From CAINOH01 sp041663565 (GTDB lineage Archaea > Micrarchaeota > Micrarchaeia > Norongarragalinales > CAINOH01): DNA of 21,431 bases. Numbering within the stretch: the stretch's first letter is position 1; each line of letters starts with the position of its first letter. Position numbers and translations under genes: made by a program. Shown here piece by piece: positions 13,322-21,431 of the stretch. The notes beneath the pieces are model-generated. The model was not told where the DNA came from, made no database searches, and saw nothing but the letters and a program-made list of their open reading frames with translations. The stretch spans positions 1 through 21,431 of the forward strand of contig JBAYMJ010000021.1 in NCBI GenBank assembly GCA_041663565.1, given 5' to 3'.

Positions 13322-14452
13322 TTCGTCGTAAACTTCGGCCACCTGCTTTGCGTAGCGGGACCATGAATACTTCTTGACGAATAGCCGCGCGTTCTGCCCC
13401 ATTCTCCTGCGGGTCGTCTCATTTTCAGAAAGGAACGTCAACTTCTGACATAAAGCTTTCGGATTACGGATGGGAACGACAAAGCCGTCCTTTCCGTTAC
13501 GTGCAACCGCGCCCGCATTCGGAGTGACGAGGACGGGAGTGCCGTGGGCCATCGCGTCGTAGATTACCCGTGCGCTTCCTTCCTCGATTGAGGGCAGGCA
13601 GAACACCGAAGACTGCGAGTACAGCCGATTGAGTTCGGCACACGGGACTTTGTCTATGAACTTGATGTTGCGCGCGTTTTTGGGAACGAACTGCGAGATG
13701 TCCTCGGAAACGCCGCGGCCAAGCACGATGAGTTCGGAGTTGGGGATTTTAGCCTTCGAAAACGCCTCGAGCAGGTAACACAGCCCCTTGCGCACGGGCT
13801 GCTGGCCGCCCGCGAACAGCACGCGGAAGACATCGTCCTGCTTTTTGGGAACTGACCGCGGGAAGTCGGTGCCGTAGGGAATGAGCGCGAGTTTTTCGCG
13901 CGCAACGCCTTGGGCGACAAACGAATCGACGACGAATTGCGAGGGAACGACAATCTTGGATGCCAATCTGTACTCGCGCCCGACTTTCTTTAGGAAAAAC
14001 GCCGGTTGGGCGTGGAACCTCATTTTGAGGTTCTCGTATTCGGCCGCAAGCAGTTCCTCTTGGAAACGCAAGTGGGTGGTGCCCGACTCGATGACAAGCG
14101 GGATTTTTCTGCGTCTTGAAACCTTGTCGAAAGTGCGAAGCCCAAACCCCGCCCATGCGTGCAGGAGGCGCGGGTTGTCGCGCACTATCTCCGACGCTAC
14201 CAGCCGGTCGAACAGGTCGTGCTTGTGCGCAAACCATCCTGCGCTGTCGCGTACATTCCGCAGGAACCGGGTGCGGTTGAGCACGAAGTCCGCAAGAAAG
14301 TAATGGTGGTTGGAAACGTGCGACGGTAACAGGCCCGACTTTTTCGCATCGACAAAAACCGTGTAGAGCCTGTAGTCCACGGGGATTTTTTCGAACTCGC
14401 GGCAAAGCTGGAGCCCGTGCCACGGCCCTCCTGAACTTATCGCTGCGTCCAT
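13313..14452 (-). CDS. Family 4 glycosyltransferase
   Basis: This 379-residue GT-B protein has the C-terminal donor domain of GT4: RVLFAGGQQPVRKGLCYLLEAF, ELIVLGRG, the loop SVFCLPSIEEGSARVIYDAMAHGTPVLVT (landmarks: PSIEEG, AMAHGTPV) and a final SWSRYAKQVAEVYDELL. The E-x7-E motif is E-x7-D here, a conservative change. The N-terminal acceptor domain is less typical and starts abruptly, with no long GG-rich loop. I chose ATG 14452, which follows the flippase stop by 16 nt and has GGAG 10 nt upstream; a TTG at 14485 overlapping the flippase is an alternative. It is co-transcribed with the flippase. It overlaps the 3' end of the converging GT4 by 9 bp. Confidence 0.88.
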   Translation of the reverse strand: MDAAISSGGPWHGLQLCREFEKIPVDYRLYTVFVDAKKSGLLPSHVSNHHYFLADFVLNRTRFLRNVRDSAGWFAHKHDLFDRLVASEIVRDNPRLLHAWAGFGLRTFDKVSRRRKIPLVIESGTTHLRFQEELLAAEYENLKMRFHAQPAFFLKKVGREYRLASKIVVPSQFVVDSFVAQGVAREKLALIPYGTDFPRSVPKKQDDVFRVLFAGGQQPVRKGLCYLLEAFSKAKIPNSELIVLGRGVSEDISQFVPKNARNIKFIDKVPCAELNRLYSQSSVFCLPSIEEGSARVIYDAMAHGTPVLVTPNAGAVARNGKDGFVVPIRNPKALCQKLTFLSENETTRRRMGQNARLFVKKYSWSRYAKQVAEVYDELL

Positions 14453-14468
14453 TTCAGATTCGCTCCGG

Positions 14469-16076
14469 TCAGGCGTTCTTGCCAAAATACAGCTTCTTTA
14501 GGATGACGCGTAAAACCCCCAGCTTGAACCCGCTCTTCCGCTCGGCTGCCTTCAAAAGCTCGATGTCGTCGCGGTCGAAGGCGCGCAGGAAAAACAGCAG
14601 CGTCGCGTAGGCCGCGCAGAACAGGAACGCCCCGAACGCAACGCGCGGGAATGCCCGCAGGCCGAACGCGCCGTTGAGGAAATAGAGGGGGATGAACGCA
14701 ATCACACCGGCCGCGAGGGTGAGCAGGAAGTTCGCGCCTATCGGCTGTATCCTTGAGAACCAGTACACCTCGATTGCAGGAAGGACCGACTGGAGCACCA
14801 GGCCGACCGAGAACGCGATTGCCGCGCCGTTCGTACCGAGCGTCGGCACGAAAAGGTAGATTGCGGCAAAGACCGCGACGGATGCCGAAAGCATGTTCCA
14901 CATGTAGACGTCGGTGCGCTTTAGGACCTGCAGGTAGTTCAGGGCAGGCAAAAAAGTCGAGTATACCAAGTATGCCAAGGCAAGGACTGAGAGGGCGAGT
15001 GCGCCTGACGAGTAGTCTATCACGTATAGGAAAGTGAGCGCCTCGCGCGAGAAAAACGCGAGCAGGACCGAAACGGGCAGGGTCACCATCAGTATGGCCT
15101 TCACCAGGCTCTGGTAGAGCCTCTCGGAATCGCCAGTGCGGCCGAGATTGTGAAGCTCGGAACCTACGCTGACGAAAATAGAGAGCATGCCGGTTGCAGG
15201 TGCGATGATGAATATCGCAAGCGGCAGCAATGCGCTGAACACGCCGGCCTGCGAAGTCCCTATGATGAGGCCAAGCGAAAAAAGCGATGCGTTGGCCATC
15301 AGTATGGAAAGCAGGTTTGATGCGTAGAGCGGAAGCGAAAACCGGAAGAACCCATCGGGACGCCTTGCCCGCACAAGCGAGTCCAACCAGTCCTGCCGAA
15401 ACAGCTTTCGCGCCCAATAGATGCAGACTACAAAAACTATGATTGAGCTTGCAAGCACGGCTATGGGCAAGCTGAGCATCCCAAAGCCCATCGCAATTGC
15501 CGCGAACGCAACCATCGGCCTCATGCCGGACTCGAGCACGCTCTTTGCACCGGCCTCGTACTCGATGTGCTTGAGCCCGCGGGCGGCGGCCACGAAGACC
15601 AGGACGAGTATGAAGAAAGGCATTGCGGCTGCGAACAGGACCAGCGAAGTCCAAAGCTGCGGGATGTGCAGGAGGTCGGACGCAATCCACCGGGAAAGGA
15701 GGCCAAGCAAAACCGAGGCAGTTATGCTGAGGCATATCGCCACCTTGGAGCCGTACCAGTAGGAGTTGTAGCGCACCGAGCCCTTTCTTGCGCTTGCAGA
15801 ATCGTCCACCACGAAGCGCGCAACCGCGGAGTCGATGCCGAACAGCGCAAGTCCTGCGGCTATCTCGAAGACGCCGAAGGCCATCGCAAAGGCGCCGTAC
15901 TGTTCGGTACCGAGCATCGCACCGACCCAGCGGAAGGCATAGCTTGCGAACTTGGAGAACACCATCGCGGCAAGCGAGAGCCCGGCTGCCTTGGCCATGA
16001 GCTTGAGGTGGAGGGAGTCTACACTCCGCGTTTCATCATTATCTGCAGAAGTATGCGTTCGCTTTGTCGACGGCAT
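14469..16076 (-). CDS. Wzx-like polysaccharide flippase (MATE/MOP superfamily)
   Basis: This 535-residue protein has about 12-14 hydrophobic segments and the layout of polysaccharide biosynthesis/oligosaccharide flippases. The first helix pair after residue 25 (KLMAKAAGLSLAAMVFSKFASYAFRW) is typical of the family, as are the internal FSLPLYASNLLSILM and the charged C-terminal tail. It would flip a lipid-linked oligosaccharide to the outer face of the membrane. I chose ATG 16076: upstream residues in the open frame look non-coding, and a CTTTATACC element (16114-16122) sits 42 nt upstream, giving a short leader. It is followed by a GT4 gene 16 nt later in the same operon. Confidence 0.9.
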   Translation of the reverse strand: MPSTKRTHTSADNDETRSVDSLHLKLMAKAAGLSLAAMVFSKFASYAFRWVGAMLGTEQYGAFAMAFGVFEIAAGLALFGIDSAVARFVVDDSASARKGSVRYNSYWYGSKVAICLSITASVLLGLLSRWIASDLLHIPQLWTSLVLFAAAMPFFILVLVFVAAARGLKHIEYEAGAKSVLESGMRPMVAFAAIAMGFGMLSLPIAVLASSIIVFVVCIYWARKLFRQDWLDSLVRARRPDGFFRFSLPLYASNLLSILMANASLFSLGLIIGTSQAGVFSALLPLAIFIIAPATGMLSIFVSVGSELHNLGRTGDSERLYQSLVKAILMVTLPVSVLLAFFSREALTFLYVIDYSSGALALSVLALAYLVYSTFLPALNYLQVLKRTDVYMWNMLSASVAVFAAIYLFVPTLGTNGAAIAFSVGLVLQSVLPAIEVYWFSRIQPIGANFLLTLAAGVIAFIPLYFLNGAFGLRAFPRVAFGAFLFCAAYATLLFFLRAFDRDDIELLKAAERKSGFKLGVLRVILKKLYFGKNA

Positions 16077-16434
16077 CGTTTCACTCACACGGTAAAAATA
16101 GGAATCGCACAGGGGTATAAAGACCGATGCTTTCGAAGGCGTCTTCAGGCCACCCACCTGCCCGAAAACGGGAAGACCGAACGCTTTGGGCGCGGCTGCA
16201 CCAACTCCAAAACGGCCTTGGCTCGGAAGCAACCGCCGGATTTCTGCCTCTGGGATGACACCTATAAATAGCAACGGACATAAACACACATATTACACAA
16301 GACAGTTGAGTACGTTGGAAGACACGCCAGTTGTTTGGTGCGGCGGCAACAGAATCGGCCCGTTCTCCAAGGGCATCCCTGCAAGTGGGGCATAAAGCAC
16401 GGATGAATAACCGGACGGCAGGGCCAATCCCTGA
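16077..16434. other. 358-bp divergent intergenic region
   Basis: No convincing gene is seen. The region separates the flippase (minus) from a GT2 gene (plus). It holds two TATA-like elements for the flippase (CTTTATACC and CTATTTTTACC on the minus strand). A symmetric CTATAAATAG at 16262-16271 could fire in either direction, giving 5' UTRs of about 140-165 nt. GGGCATAAAGC at 16388-16398 is a closer TATA candidate for the GT2 gene. CAGGG-ccaat-CCCTG (16419-16433) is a small inverted repeat just before the GT2 ATG. GGATTTCTGCCTCTGGGATGACA around 16238-16260 is discussed as a possible dispersed-repeat remnant. Confidence 0.5.
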
Positions 16435-17466
16435 ATGGTCACAGCAAGGCGTAAAATTATGCGTATCCCTCGTGCGGAGCACCAACTGACGGGCAAGCGG
16501 CCCGGGCCTTCAAGGACTGCAAGGCCATTCAGCGTAGTAGTGCTGAACTACAACGGCAGGGCGATAATCGAAAGAACGCTCAAGGCAATGACCAGGGAGA
16601 CCCGCGCGGCAGCCGGTTCGGAAATAATCCTTGTCGACAACGCAAGCACGGACGGGTCTGCAGACCTTGTTGCCAGGAAGTTCCCGGAAGTGCGCGTCAT
16701 GAGGAAGAGGGAAGGGCGGTTCCTCATCGCATTCAACGACGCTGTTGCGCAGGCCAAAAACAACGTCGTGATACTGGCAAACAACGACATGATTCCCGAC
16801 AAGGGCTGCCTTGGGCGGCTTGCAGCCGGCCTGGAAGGGGACGTGTTCGCAGTCGGGCCCAAAGTCCTTTGCAGGGACCACAAGACGATAAACTTCGCCT
16901 TCGCCAGGCCGCGCTTCCGCCTCGGCTTTTTTTGGATAGAGCGCGTGGGCTCCGGCGAACCTGACAGGGGGCAGTACGACTTCCAAAAACCGGTGCCAAG
17001 CGTATACCCGCCCATAATCTCGGCGTTCAGCAGGGAAAAGCTACTGGCGCTGGGCGGTTTCGACCCGCTGTACCTGCCGGCTTACTGGGAAGACGTAGAC
17101 CTTGGTTACAGCGCCTGGACGCGCGGCTGGAAGACGCTCTACGATTCCAAGGCGGTTGCTGTGCACGACCACCAGAAGACGATTGAGAAGGGAAACATGA
17201 AGTCTACGGTGCTGTACTGGATAAACAAGAACAAGCACCTTTTCATCGTGAAGAACTTTTCCGACGGCTGGATGCGCGCCCAATACGCGATTGCGTTGCC
17301 GTTCATAGTCGTTGCGGGAACGATAAGGCACGGGTTCTCGTTCCTTTCGGGATTTTTCGGAGCGCTAGGCCAGGTTGGGACGGCGCTTGGGCGCAACAAG
17401 GAGACTGAAACGCACCGCAAACTCAGCGACAGGGAAATATTCAGACGCACCGGTGGAAAGAGTTGA
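16435..17466 (+). CDS. Family 2 glycosyltransferase, membrane-associated
   Basis: This 343-residue GT2 protein has FSVVVLNYNGRAIIERTL (32-49), VDNASTDGSADL (67-78), LANNDMIPD (114-122; NND in place of DXD, common in rhamnosyltransferase-like GT2s) and YWEDVDLGYSAWTRGWK (217-233). A hydrophobic segment near 284-312 likely inserts in or lies on the membrane. It would add a sugar, possibly a deoxyhexose, to a lipid-linked glycan. The ATG at 16435 is used; the ATG at 16459 is an alternative, since the first 30 residues are basic and not part of the fold. The next GT2 gene overlaps its stop (TTGA), so the two are translationally coupled. Confidence 0.9.
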   Translation: MVTARRKIMRIPRAEHQLTGKRPGPSRTARPFSVVVLNYNGRAIIERTLKAMTRETRAAAGSEIILVDNASTDGSADLVARKFPEVRVMRKREGRFLIAFNDAVAQAKNNVVILANNDMIPDKGCLGRLAAGLEGDVFAVGPKVLCRDHKTINFAFARPRFRLGFFWIERVGSGEPDRGQYDFQKPVPSVYPPIISAFSREKLLALGGFDPLYLPAYWEDVDLGYSAWTRGWKTLYDSKAVAVHDHQKTIEKGNMKSTVLYWINKNKHLFIVKNFSDGWMRAQYAIALPFIVVAGTIRHGFSFLSGFFGALGQVGTALGRNKETETHRKLSDREIFRRTGGKS

Positions 17467-18428
17467 GCAAGAAAAGAGAGTCAAAAGCAAATCGCATGCC
17501 ATTCATCTCGGTAATCATACCCGCGCACAACGAGCAGGAAGTCATCGGCCGCGCCATAAAGGCGGTGCTGCAAAACAAATACCCAAAAAAGGAGGTCATA
17601 GTCGTCTCGGACAGCTCGACTGACCGCACTGCGGAGATTGCGTCCGGCTTTGGAAGACAAGTCAGGGTAATCAGTGTAAACAAACGCTGTGCATCCGGCG
17701 CGCGGAACGCCGGCGCAAAAGTTGCAAAGGGCGAAGTGGTGGCGTTTGTCGATGCAGACCAGATTATGGCAAAGACCTACCTTTCTGCAGTTGCGAAAGG
17801 ATACCTGTCGGGAGCTATGCTCATGGGCGTGCGTAGGATAAAAAAAATCGAAGGCACCGGCCTGGTCTCAAGGTATTACGGCAAGCTGTGGGGCGCGATG
17901 CCGGACAGGAAAATCGAATACATGGCAAGCGCAAAGCCCGACTTGCGGAAACTCCCAAGCTACGTGTTCGTGTTTGACCGGAAGCTGTTTGAAAGGATAG
18001 GCGGCTACGACGAGCACATATTCTATTTCGAGGATGGCGACATCACGGAGCGGGCGCTTGCTGCTGAAAAGCGGATGCTCTACGACCCGGAAATACTCGA
18101 GTACTCCATCGACCCGGGGACGTACTCCGAAGTCTTTCTCCAGTCAGCAAACGGCGGCAGGGGAGTGGTGTCGATGGTGCGGATAGGGAAGATGGGGATG
18201 CTTGACATCGCAAAGCCACTCTACTACGTAGCGCTACTGCTTTCACCACTCCTGCTTCTTTTCTGGTGGCCGGCATTCGTCATTGCACTACTGATACACG
18301 TTTTAGTGTGCAGGAAGGGATTGGGGCGCGGCACACTACTTGACAGCATTGGGTTTGCGTTCATCATCCGGCCCATACGCGGCCTAGGCACGCTTTACGG
18401 AATAATCAACAGCATCAACAAAGGATAA
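17463..18428 (+). CDS. Family 2 glycosyltransferase with C-terminal membrane helices
   Basis: This 321-residue protein has ISVIIPAHNEQEVIGRAI (15-32), VSDSSTDRTAEIA (48-60), the metal-binding DAD (97-99, FVDADQ) and FEDGD (189-193), followed by two closely spaced hydrophobic segments (about 253-283) and a basic C-terminus. It is a GT2 enzyme of the polyprenyl-phosphate/extracellular glycan type, probably acting at the membrane. The TTG start overlaps the preceding stop (TTGA at 17463-17466); ATG at residue 12 (17496) is possible. It forms an operon with the upstream GT2. The next gene has its own promoter. Confidence 0.9.
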   Translation: MSKKRESKANRMPFISVIIPAHNEQEVIGRAIKAVLQNKYPKKEVIVVSDSSTDRTAEIASGFGRQVRVISVNKRCASGARNAGAKVAKGEVVAFVDADQIMAKTYLSAVAKGYLSGAMLMGVRRIKKIEGTGLVSRYYGKLWGAMPDRKIEYMASAKPDLRKLPSYVFVFDRKLFERIGGYDEHIFYFEDGDITERALAAEKRMLYDPEILEYSIDPGTYSEVFLQSANGGRGVVSMVRIGKMGMLDIAKPLYYVALLLSPLLLLFWWPAFVIALLIHVLVCRKGLGRGTLLDSIGFAFIIRPIRGLGTLYGIINSINKG

Positions 18429-18533
18429 GTTCATCAACTGGACGGAAGAATCTTGGCGCTATGCGAAGGAATCCCGTGCTATTCGAAACGCCGTAAGACC
18501 TGAAAACCCGACGCCGCACCAACTACGGATACG

Positions 18534-18542
18534 TTATAAAAA
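18534..18542 (+). promoter_or_regulatory. TATA box of the nucleotidyltransferase gene
   Basis: TTATAAAAA is centred 30 nt before the ATG at 18568, giving a leaderless or nearly leaderless mRNA. Confidence 0.65.
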
Positions 18543-18567
18543 TTCAGAAAGCGTAGTATCAACCAGT

Positions 18568-19305
18568 ATGGAACACATCCACCAGGCCGCGGTCCTGTGC
18601 GGCGGCTTCGGAACCAGGCTGATGCCGCTCACAGCTGACAGGCCAAAGCCGCTCATCAGAGTCGGCGGAAAGCCGATGCTTGAGCTTGTCATCTCCCGGC
18701 TCCAGAAAAGCGGCATCACGAAGGCGGTGATGTTGACGGGCTACAAGGCCGAGATGATTGAGGAGCACTTCGGCGACGGCTCCGAGTTCGGCTTGGAAAT
18801 AGAATACTCCGTCGAGACCGCCCCGCTCGGCTCCGCAGGCGCGCTGCACCAGGCCAAGGGCCTTCTTGACGACCAGTTCTTCGTCTGCAACTGCGACACC
18901 ATATGCAACCTCGACTTCCGGGGGTTCTTTTCGCACCACCTCGCACAGGGAGGGCTTGCGACGATGCTTTTTGCGCAAGTTGAGGACGTCGAGCGCTTCG
19001 GCATCGCGGAGCTTGATGCGCAAGGACGCGTGGCCAAGTTCTTGGAAAAGCCAAAGCGCACGGAGACCAAGAGCAACCTTGCAAGCCTGCAGATGTTCTG
19101 CCTTGACAAGAGGATATTCGAGCGCGTCAGCAAGGACACGTTCAGCATGGAGCGCGAGATATTCCCCGGGCTCTGCACCGAGAAAAAGATTTTTGGCCAG
19201 GAGTTGCCCAAAGGATGCGAGTGGGTGGATGTCGGGACGCTTGCGGATTTGCAAAGGATTGAGTCCGAAATAGCCGCTGGGAAACACAAGTGGCTTTTTG
19301 ATTAG
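18568..19305 (+). CDS. Sugar-1-phosphate nucleotidyltransferase
   Basis: This 245-residue protein has the nucleotidyltransferase signature GGFGTRLMPLT (12-22), DRPKPLIRVGGKPML (24-38), ETAPLGSAGAL (83-93), CNCD (107-110; NCD where most relatives have NGD) and the late FLEKPKR and EWVDVGTLADL motifs. It would make an NDP-sugar (NDP-glucose, NDP-mannose or related) and pyrophosphate from a sugar-1-phosphate and NTP. The length is that of single-domain members without a C-terminal left-handed beta helix. It supplies activated sugar to the glycosyltransferases around it. It has its own TATA box and converges on the UPF0104 gene, 47 bp between stops. Confidence 0.92.
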   Translation: MEHIHQAAVLCGGFGTRLMPLTADRPKPLIRVGGKPMLELVISRLQKSGITKAVMLTGYKAEMIEEHFGDGSEFGLEIEYSVETAPLGSAGALHQAKGLLDDQFFVCNCDTICNLDFRGFFSHHLAQGGLATMLFAQVEDVERFGIAELDAQGRVAKFLEKPKRTETKSNLASLQMFCLDKRIFERVSKDTFSMEREIFPGLCTEKKIFGQELPKGCEWVDVGTLADLQRIESEIAAGKHKWLFD

Positions 19306-19352
19306 AAAGCAAAAGCTCCCCGACGCGTGCCAGGCCGCCCGTTTTCCAAAAA

Positions 19353-20291
19353 CTATTTCTTTCCCAGGCCCAGCCAAAGCAGGCCGGTGCAATCCACCAG
19401 TATTTCCATCGCCCTGCACAAAAGCATCGCCGCTGCGCACGCCGGGGCGGATGCGGCAAGAAGTCCGGAAAACACTGCAGTGCCAACTCCTTCCTGCACG
19501 CCGAGCCCCGCAATCGAGAGTGGGATGAACGTGAGCCCGGTGACTACGGCCATCACTGCGGAGAAGAGGATTATCGTGTCAATTGAGAATCCGATTGGCA
19601 GCAGGGCGTTGAACACGAATAGCCAGCCAAGTCCGCGCAGGAGGGTGCCGATTCCGCTGAGCAGAAGGGAGACGAACAGGGTTCCCGCTCCAAGGCCCTT
19701 GGAATGGACCGCATCATAGGCTTGCGCGAGCTTTTCACCGAATGCGGGAACGAGCTTGAGCGCCTTGAATGCAAGGGAGTTGCGTATGGAAAGCGCGATT
19801 ACCGCAAGGAGGGTTGCCGCGGATATTGCAAAGGCAATCGCCACGTTCTGGCCGAACACCAACGGAGCGGCCACAAGGGCTAGGAACGCAAGCGAAAGCG
19901 CACGGAAAAGGAAGTCGAATGCAAGCCCCACCCCAAGAATCCTTGCGCTCTGCGAGGCGCGCACCCCGGCCTTCCCGAGGATGACCGCAAAATACGCGTA
20001 GCCAACCCTGCCGGGGGTCACGTCGGAAAGTATGAGCGAGGAGAGGTGGGCCTTGACGAACTGCCAGAGGGAGACGCGGAAACCAAGCTTGTCGGAGAGG
20101 GCCTTGTACCTTGCCGCTGTGACTATGATTACGCCGGCGTAGCAAGCTATGCCAAGGACGATGAACCAGTAGTTCGCACCTGCCAATGCGGCAATTATCG
20201 CCGAAAGGTCCACTTGGGAGAACAGCAGCCACGCAAGGCCGACGAGCACGATGGCGTTTGCGATTACGAAAAGCGATTTGCCGCGGTCCAT
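19353..20291 (-). CDS. UPF0104 / AglD-like integral membrane protein
   Basis: This 312-residue protein is almost wholly hydrophobic, with about eight transmembrane segments. The family pattern of the lysylphosphatidylglycerol synthase/UPF0104 (flippase-like) region is visible: HLSSLILSDVTPGRVGYAYFA (near 83-103), and FIPLSIAGLGVQEGVGTAVF (about 250-269), where GLGVQEG is characteristic. Members of this group sit in archaeal glycosylation loci (for example AglD C-terminal domains) and may help move or remodel lipid-linked sugars. No cytosolic synthase domain is present. I chose ATG 20291: the open frame upstream overlaps the GT4 coding end region and reads poorly, and GGAAAATAAAC lies about 22 nt upstream. 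Confidence 0.85.
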   Translation of the reverse strand: MDRGKSLFVIANAIVLVGLAWLLFSQVDLSAIIAALAGANYWFIVLGIACYAGVIIVTAARYKALSDKLGFRVSLWQFVKAHLSSLILSDVTPGRVGYAYFAVILGKAGVRASQSARILGVGLAFDFLFRALSLAFLALVAAPLVFGQNVAIAFAISAATLLAVIALSIRNSLAFKALKLVPAFGEKLAQAYDAVHSKGLGAGTLFVSLLLSGIGTLLRGLGWLFVFNALLPIGFSIDTIILFSAVMAVVTGLTFIPLSIAGLGVQEGVGTAVFSGLLAASAPACAAAMLLCRAMEILVDCTGLLWLGLGKK

Positions 20292-20346
20292 CCAAAAAAG
20301 CACTTGTTTATTTTCCAGTTTATGAAAGCCCAGACGTACAAAGGAT

Positions 20347-21431
20347 TCAGAACAGCTCGCGGTAGACCTTCGCATAGCAGTCGGCCGTGAGGTCCCAGGT
20401 GAAATACTTCCTTACGCGCACCCTTCCGGCCTTCCCCATCCTGTGCATCCTGCGCTCGTCACAGAAAAGCTCGTTGATTGCAAGGTAGAGGCCCTCGGAG
20501 TCCTTTGGCCGCACGAGGATGCCGCAGTCCTTGGTGACTATTTCGGGAATCCCGCCCGCAGTAGTGCTGATGACTGGCTTTTCTGCAGCCATCGCCTCGC
20601 AGATGACCATGCCGAACGGCTCCCAAATCGAGGGAAGCACGAACGCGTCGCAGGCCGAATAGAGCTGTGCAAGCTCGCGCTCGGATATCTTCTCGTCTAT
20701 TATCAGGATGTTTTCGGAGTAGCGCGGGTCGAGCTTCGCCACCTTCAAAATCGGGAGCATGGTTCCCTTGCCAAGAACGACCCAGACGAACGACTTGTCG
20801 CGCTTTACAAGCTTCTTCACCGCATCAAGCAGGTACTGGATGCCTTTCTGCTTCTCAAGCCTGCAGACGGTAAGGAGTACTTTCTTGTTCTTCAGGCCGT
20901 ACTTCTTGCGCATCGCCTCGCCCGAGACCTTCGGCGTGTAGGTTTCGGTGTTCACGCCGTTGTAGGAAACGCTGGTCTTTGGCCTGAACTTCCTTGGCGC
21001 GGTGACGTCAAGCGTGTTCTGGCTCACGCCGAAGATGTGGTCGCACTCCGCCATTATCTGCACCCCGCTGGTGCTGTCGTACAGCGTGCCGAGAAAATCG
21101 GTAGTGGGGTTTATCCCTTTCGTGCGCGCGTTGTGCAAAGTCAGGCATAGGCCCTTCTCCTCGGCGTTGATTGCCTTCGCGTCAGCCGGCGAGTAGAAGA
21201 ACCGGTTGTTTATGTGGAATATGTCCTGATTCCTGCACTCGTCAAGGATTGCCTTGCTCATGAGGGGCGCGATGGCGATGGGCGGCGGGACCGGTGAGTA
21301 TGGAGGGAGCGTGTCGGTGTAAAAGAGCGTGTCAACGCGCTTGACGCTGATGCCGTCAATCATCTCGTGCTTTTTGTTTCCTGGGATTCGCGAGCACAGC
21401 ACGGTCACGTCGAAGCCCTTTTTTGCAAGCC
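20347..21431 (-). CDS. Family 4 glycosyltransferase, 5' end beyond window
   Basis: At least 361 residues of a GT-B glycosyltransferase are present. The frame stays open to the right edge (LAKKGFDVTVLCSR), so the start and the first part of the acceptor domain are missing; the GTG at 21408 is not a real start. Signatures are ICLTLHNARTKGINP-type acceptor loop (read as CLTLHNAR), SYNGVNTETYTP, VCRLEKQKGIQYLLDAV, VVLGKGTML and the canonical E-x7-E of GT4 (WEPFGMVICEAMAAEKPVIST, landmarks EPFGMVICE). It is the only one of the three GT4 enzymes in the window with an intact E-x7-E. It is followed by the UPF0104 gene 55 nt downstream on the same strand. Confidence 0.93.
   Translation of the reverse strand, partial: LAKKGFDVTVLCSRIPGNKKHEMIDGISVKRVDTLFYTDTLPPYSPVPPPIAIAPLMSKAILDECRNQDIFHINNRFFYSPADAKAINAEEKGLCLTLHNARTKGINPTTDFLGTLYDSTSGVQIMAECDHIFGVSQNTLDVTAPRKFRPKTSVSYNGVNTETYTPKVSGEAMRKKYGLKNKKVLLTVCRLEKQKGIQYLLDAVKKLVKRDKSFVWVVLGKGTMLPILKVAKLDPRYSENILIIDEKISERELAQLYSACDAFVLPSIWEPFGMVICEAMAAEKPVISTTAGGIPEIVTKDCGILVRPKDSEGLYLAINELFCDERRMHRMGKAGRVRVRKYFTWDLTADCYAKVYRELF

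Noticed and set aside
16081..16485. 134-aa minus-strand frame and 69-aa plus-strand frame in the long intergenic gap
   Set aside because: Both have odd composition, no motif, and overlap probable promoter elements and the start of the GT2 gene.
1..21431. CRISPR array, tRNA or rRNA genes, insertion sequences
   Set aside because: No regularly spaced repeats, no cloverleaf with a TTCGA-type arm, no rRNA-like stretch and no transposase were seen on reading both strands; a tRNAscan or repeat search would confirm.

Overview
The window looks like part of an archaeal chromosome, probably from an uncultivated lineage (a DPANN or deep euryarchaeal genome is a reasonable guess, but the sequence alone does not settle it). 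The evidence is an archaeal-type NucS mismatch endonuclease with a PCNA-binding-like tail, archaeal TATA boxes placed about 27-31 nt upstream of ATG codons (implying leaderless mRNAs), T-run terminators and several TTG starts. Coding DNA is GC-rich; promoter regions are clearly AT-rich.

Layout. 1-336: small membrane-anchored Cys-rich protein. 375-4506 (all minus strand): a CorA-like metal transporter, then dehydroquinate synthase (aroB) and a type I-beta DAHP synthase with a bacterial-style N-terminal regulatory domain, then an unknown 154-aa protein upstream. Between DAHP synthase and its TATA box lies a 26-codon ORF ending FGYFYFYFA-stop, followed at once by a stable hairpin. 4647-6216: LemA and HtpX membrane-stress pair. 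6338-7705: a secreted protein with 18 N-glycosylation sequons and a small lipoprotein. 7748-8418: a RelE-type toxin and its probable antitoxin in an unusual divergent arrangement. 8433-9968: nucS and an NrdG-like radical SAM activase. 10068 to the right edge: a surface-glycan locus with three GT2 and three GT4 glycosyltransferases, a sugar-nucleotide epimerase, a sugar-1-phosphate nucleotidyltransferase, a Wzx-like flippase and a UPF0104/AglD-like membrane protein. The last GT4 runs off the right edge.

How the parts fit. The nucleotidyltransferase and epimerase would supply activated sugars, the glycosyltransferases would assemble a lipid-linked glycan, and Wzx would flip it. The sequon-rich exoprotein at 6338 is the kind of substrate such a pathway could modify, though no oligosaccharyltransferase (AglB) is in the window. 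The aro pair commits carbon to aromatic amino acids.

The most interesting feature is the apparent Phe/Tyr-sensing leader peptide before the DAHP synthase gene. It suggests ribosome-mediated attenuation of aromatic biosynthesis in an archaeon, on top of the likely allosteric control through the enzyme's N-terminal domain.
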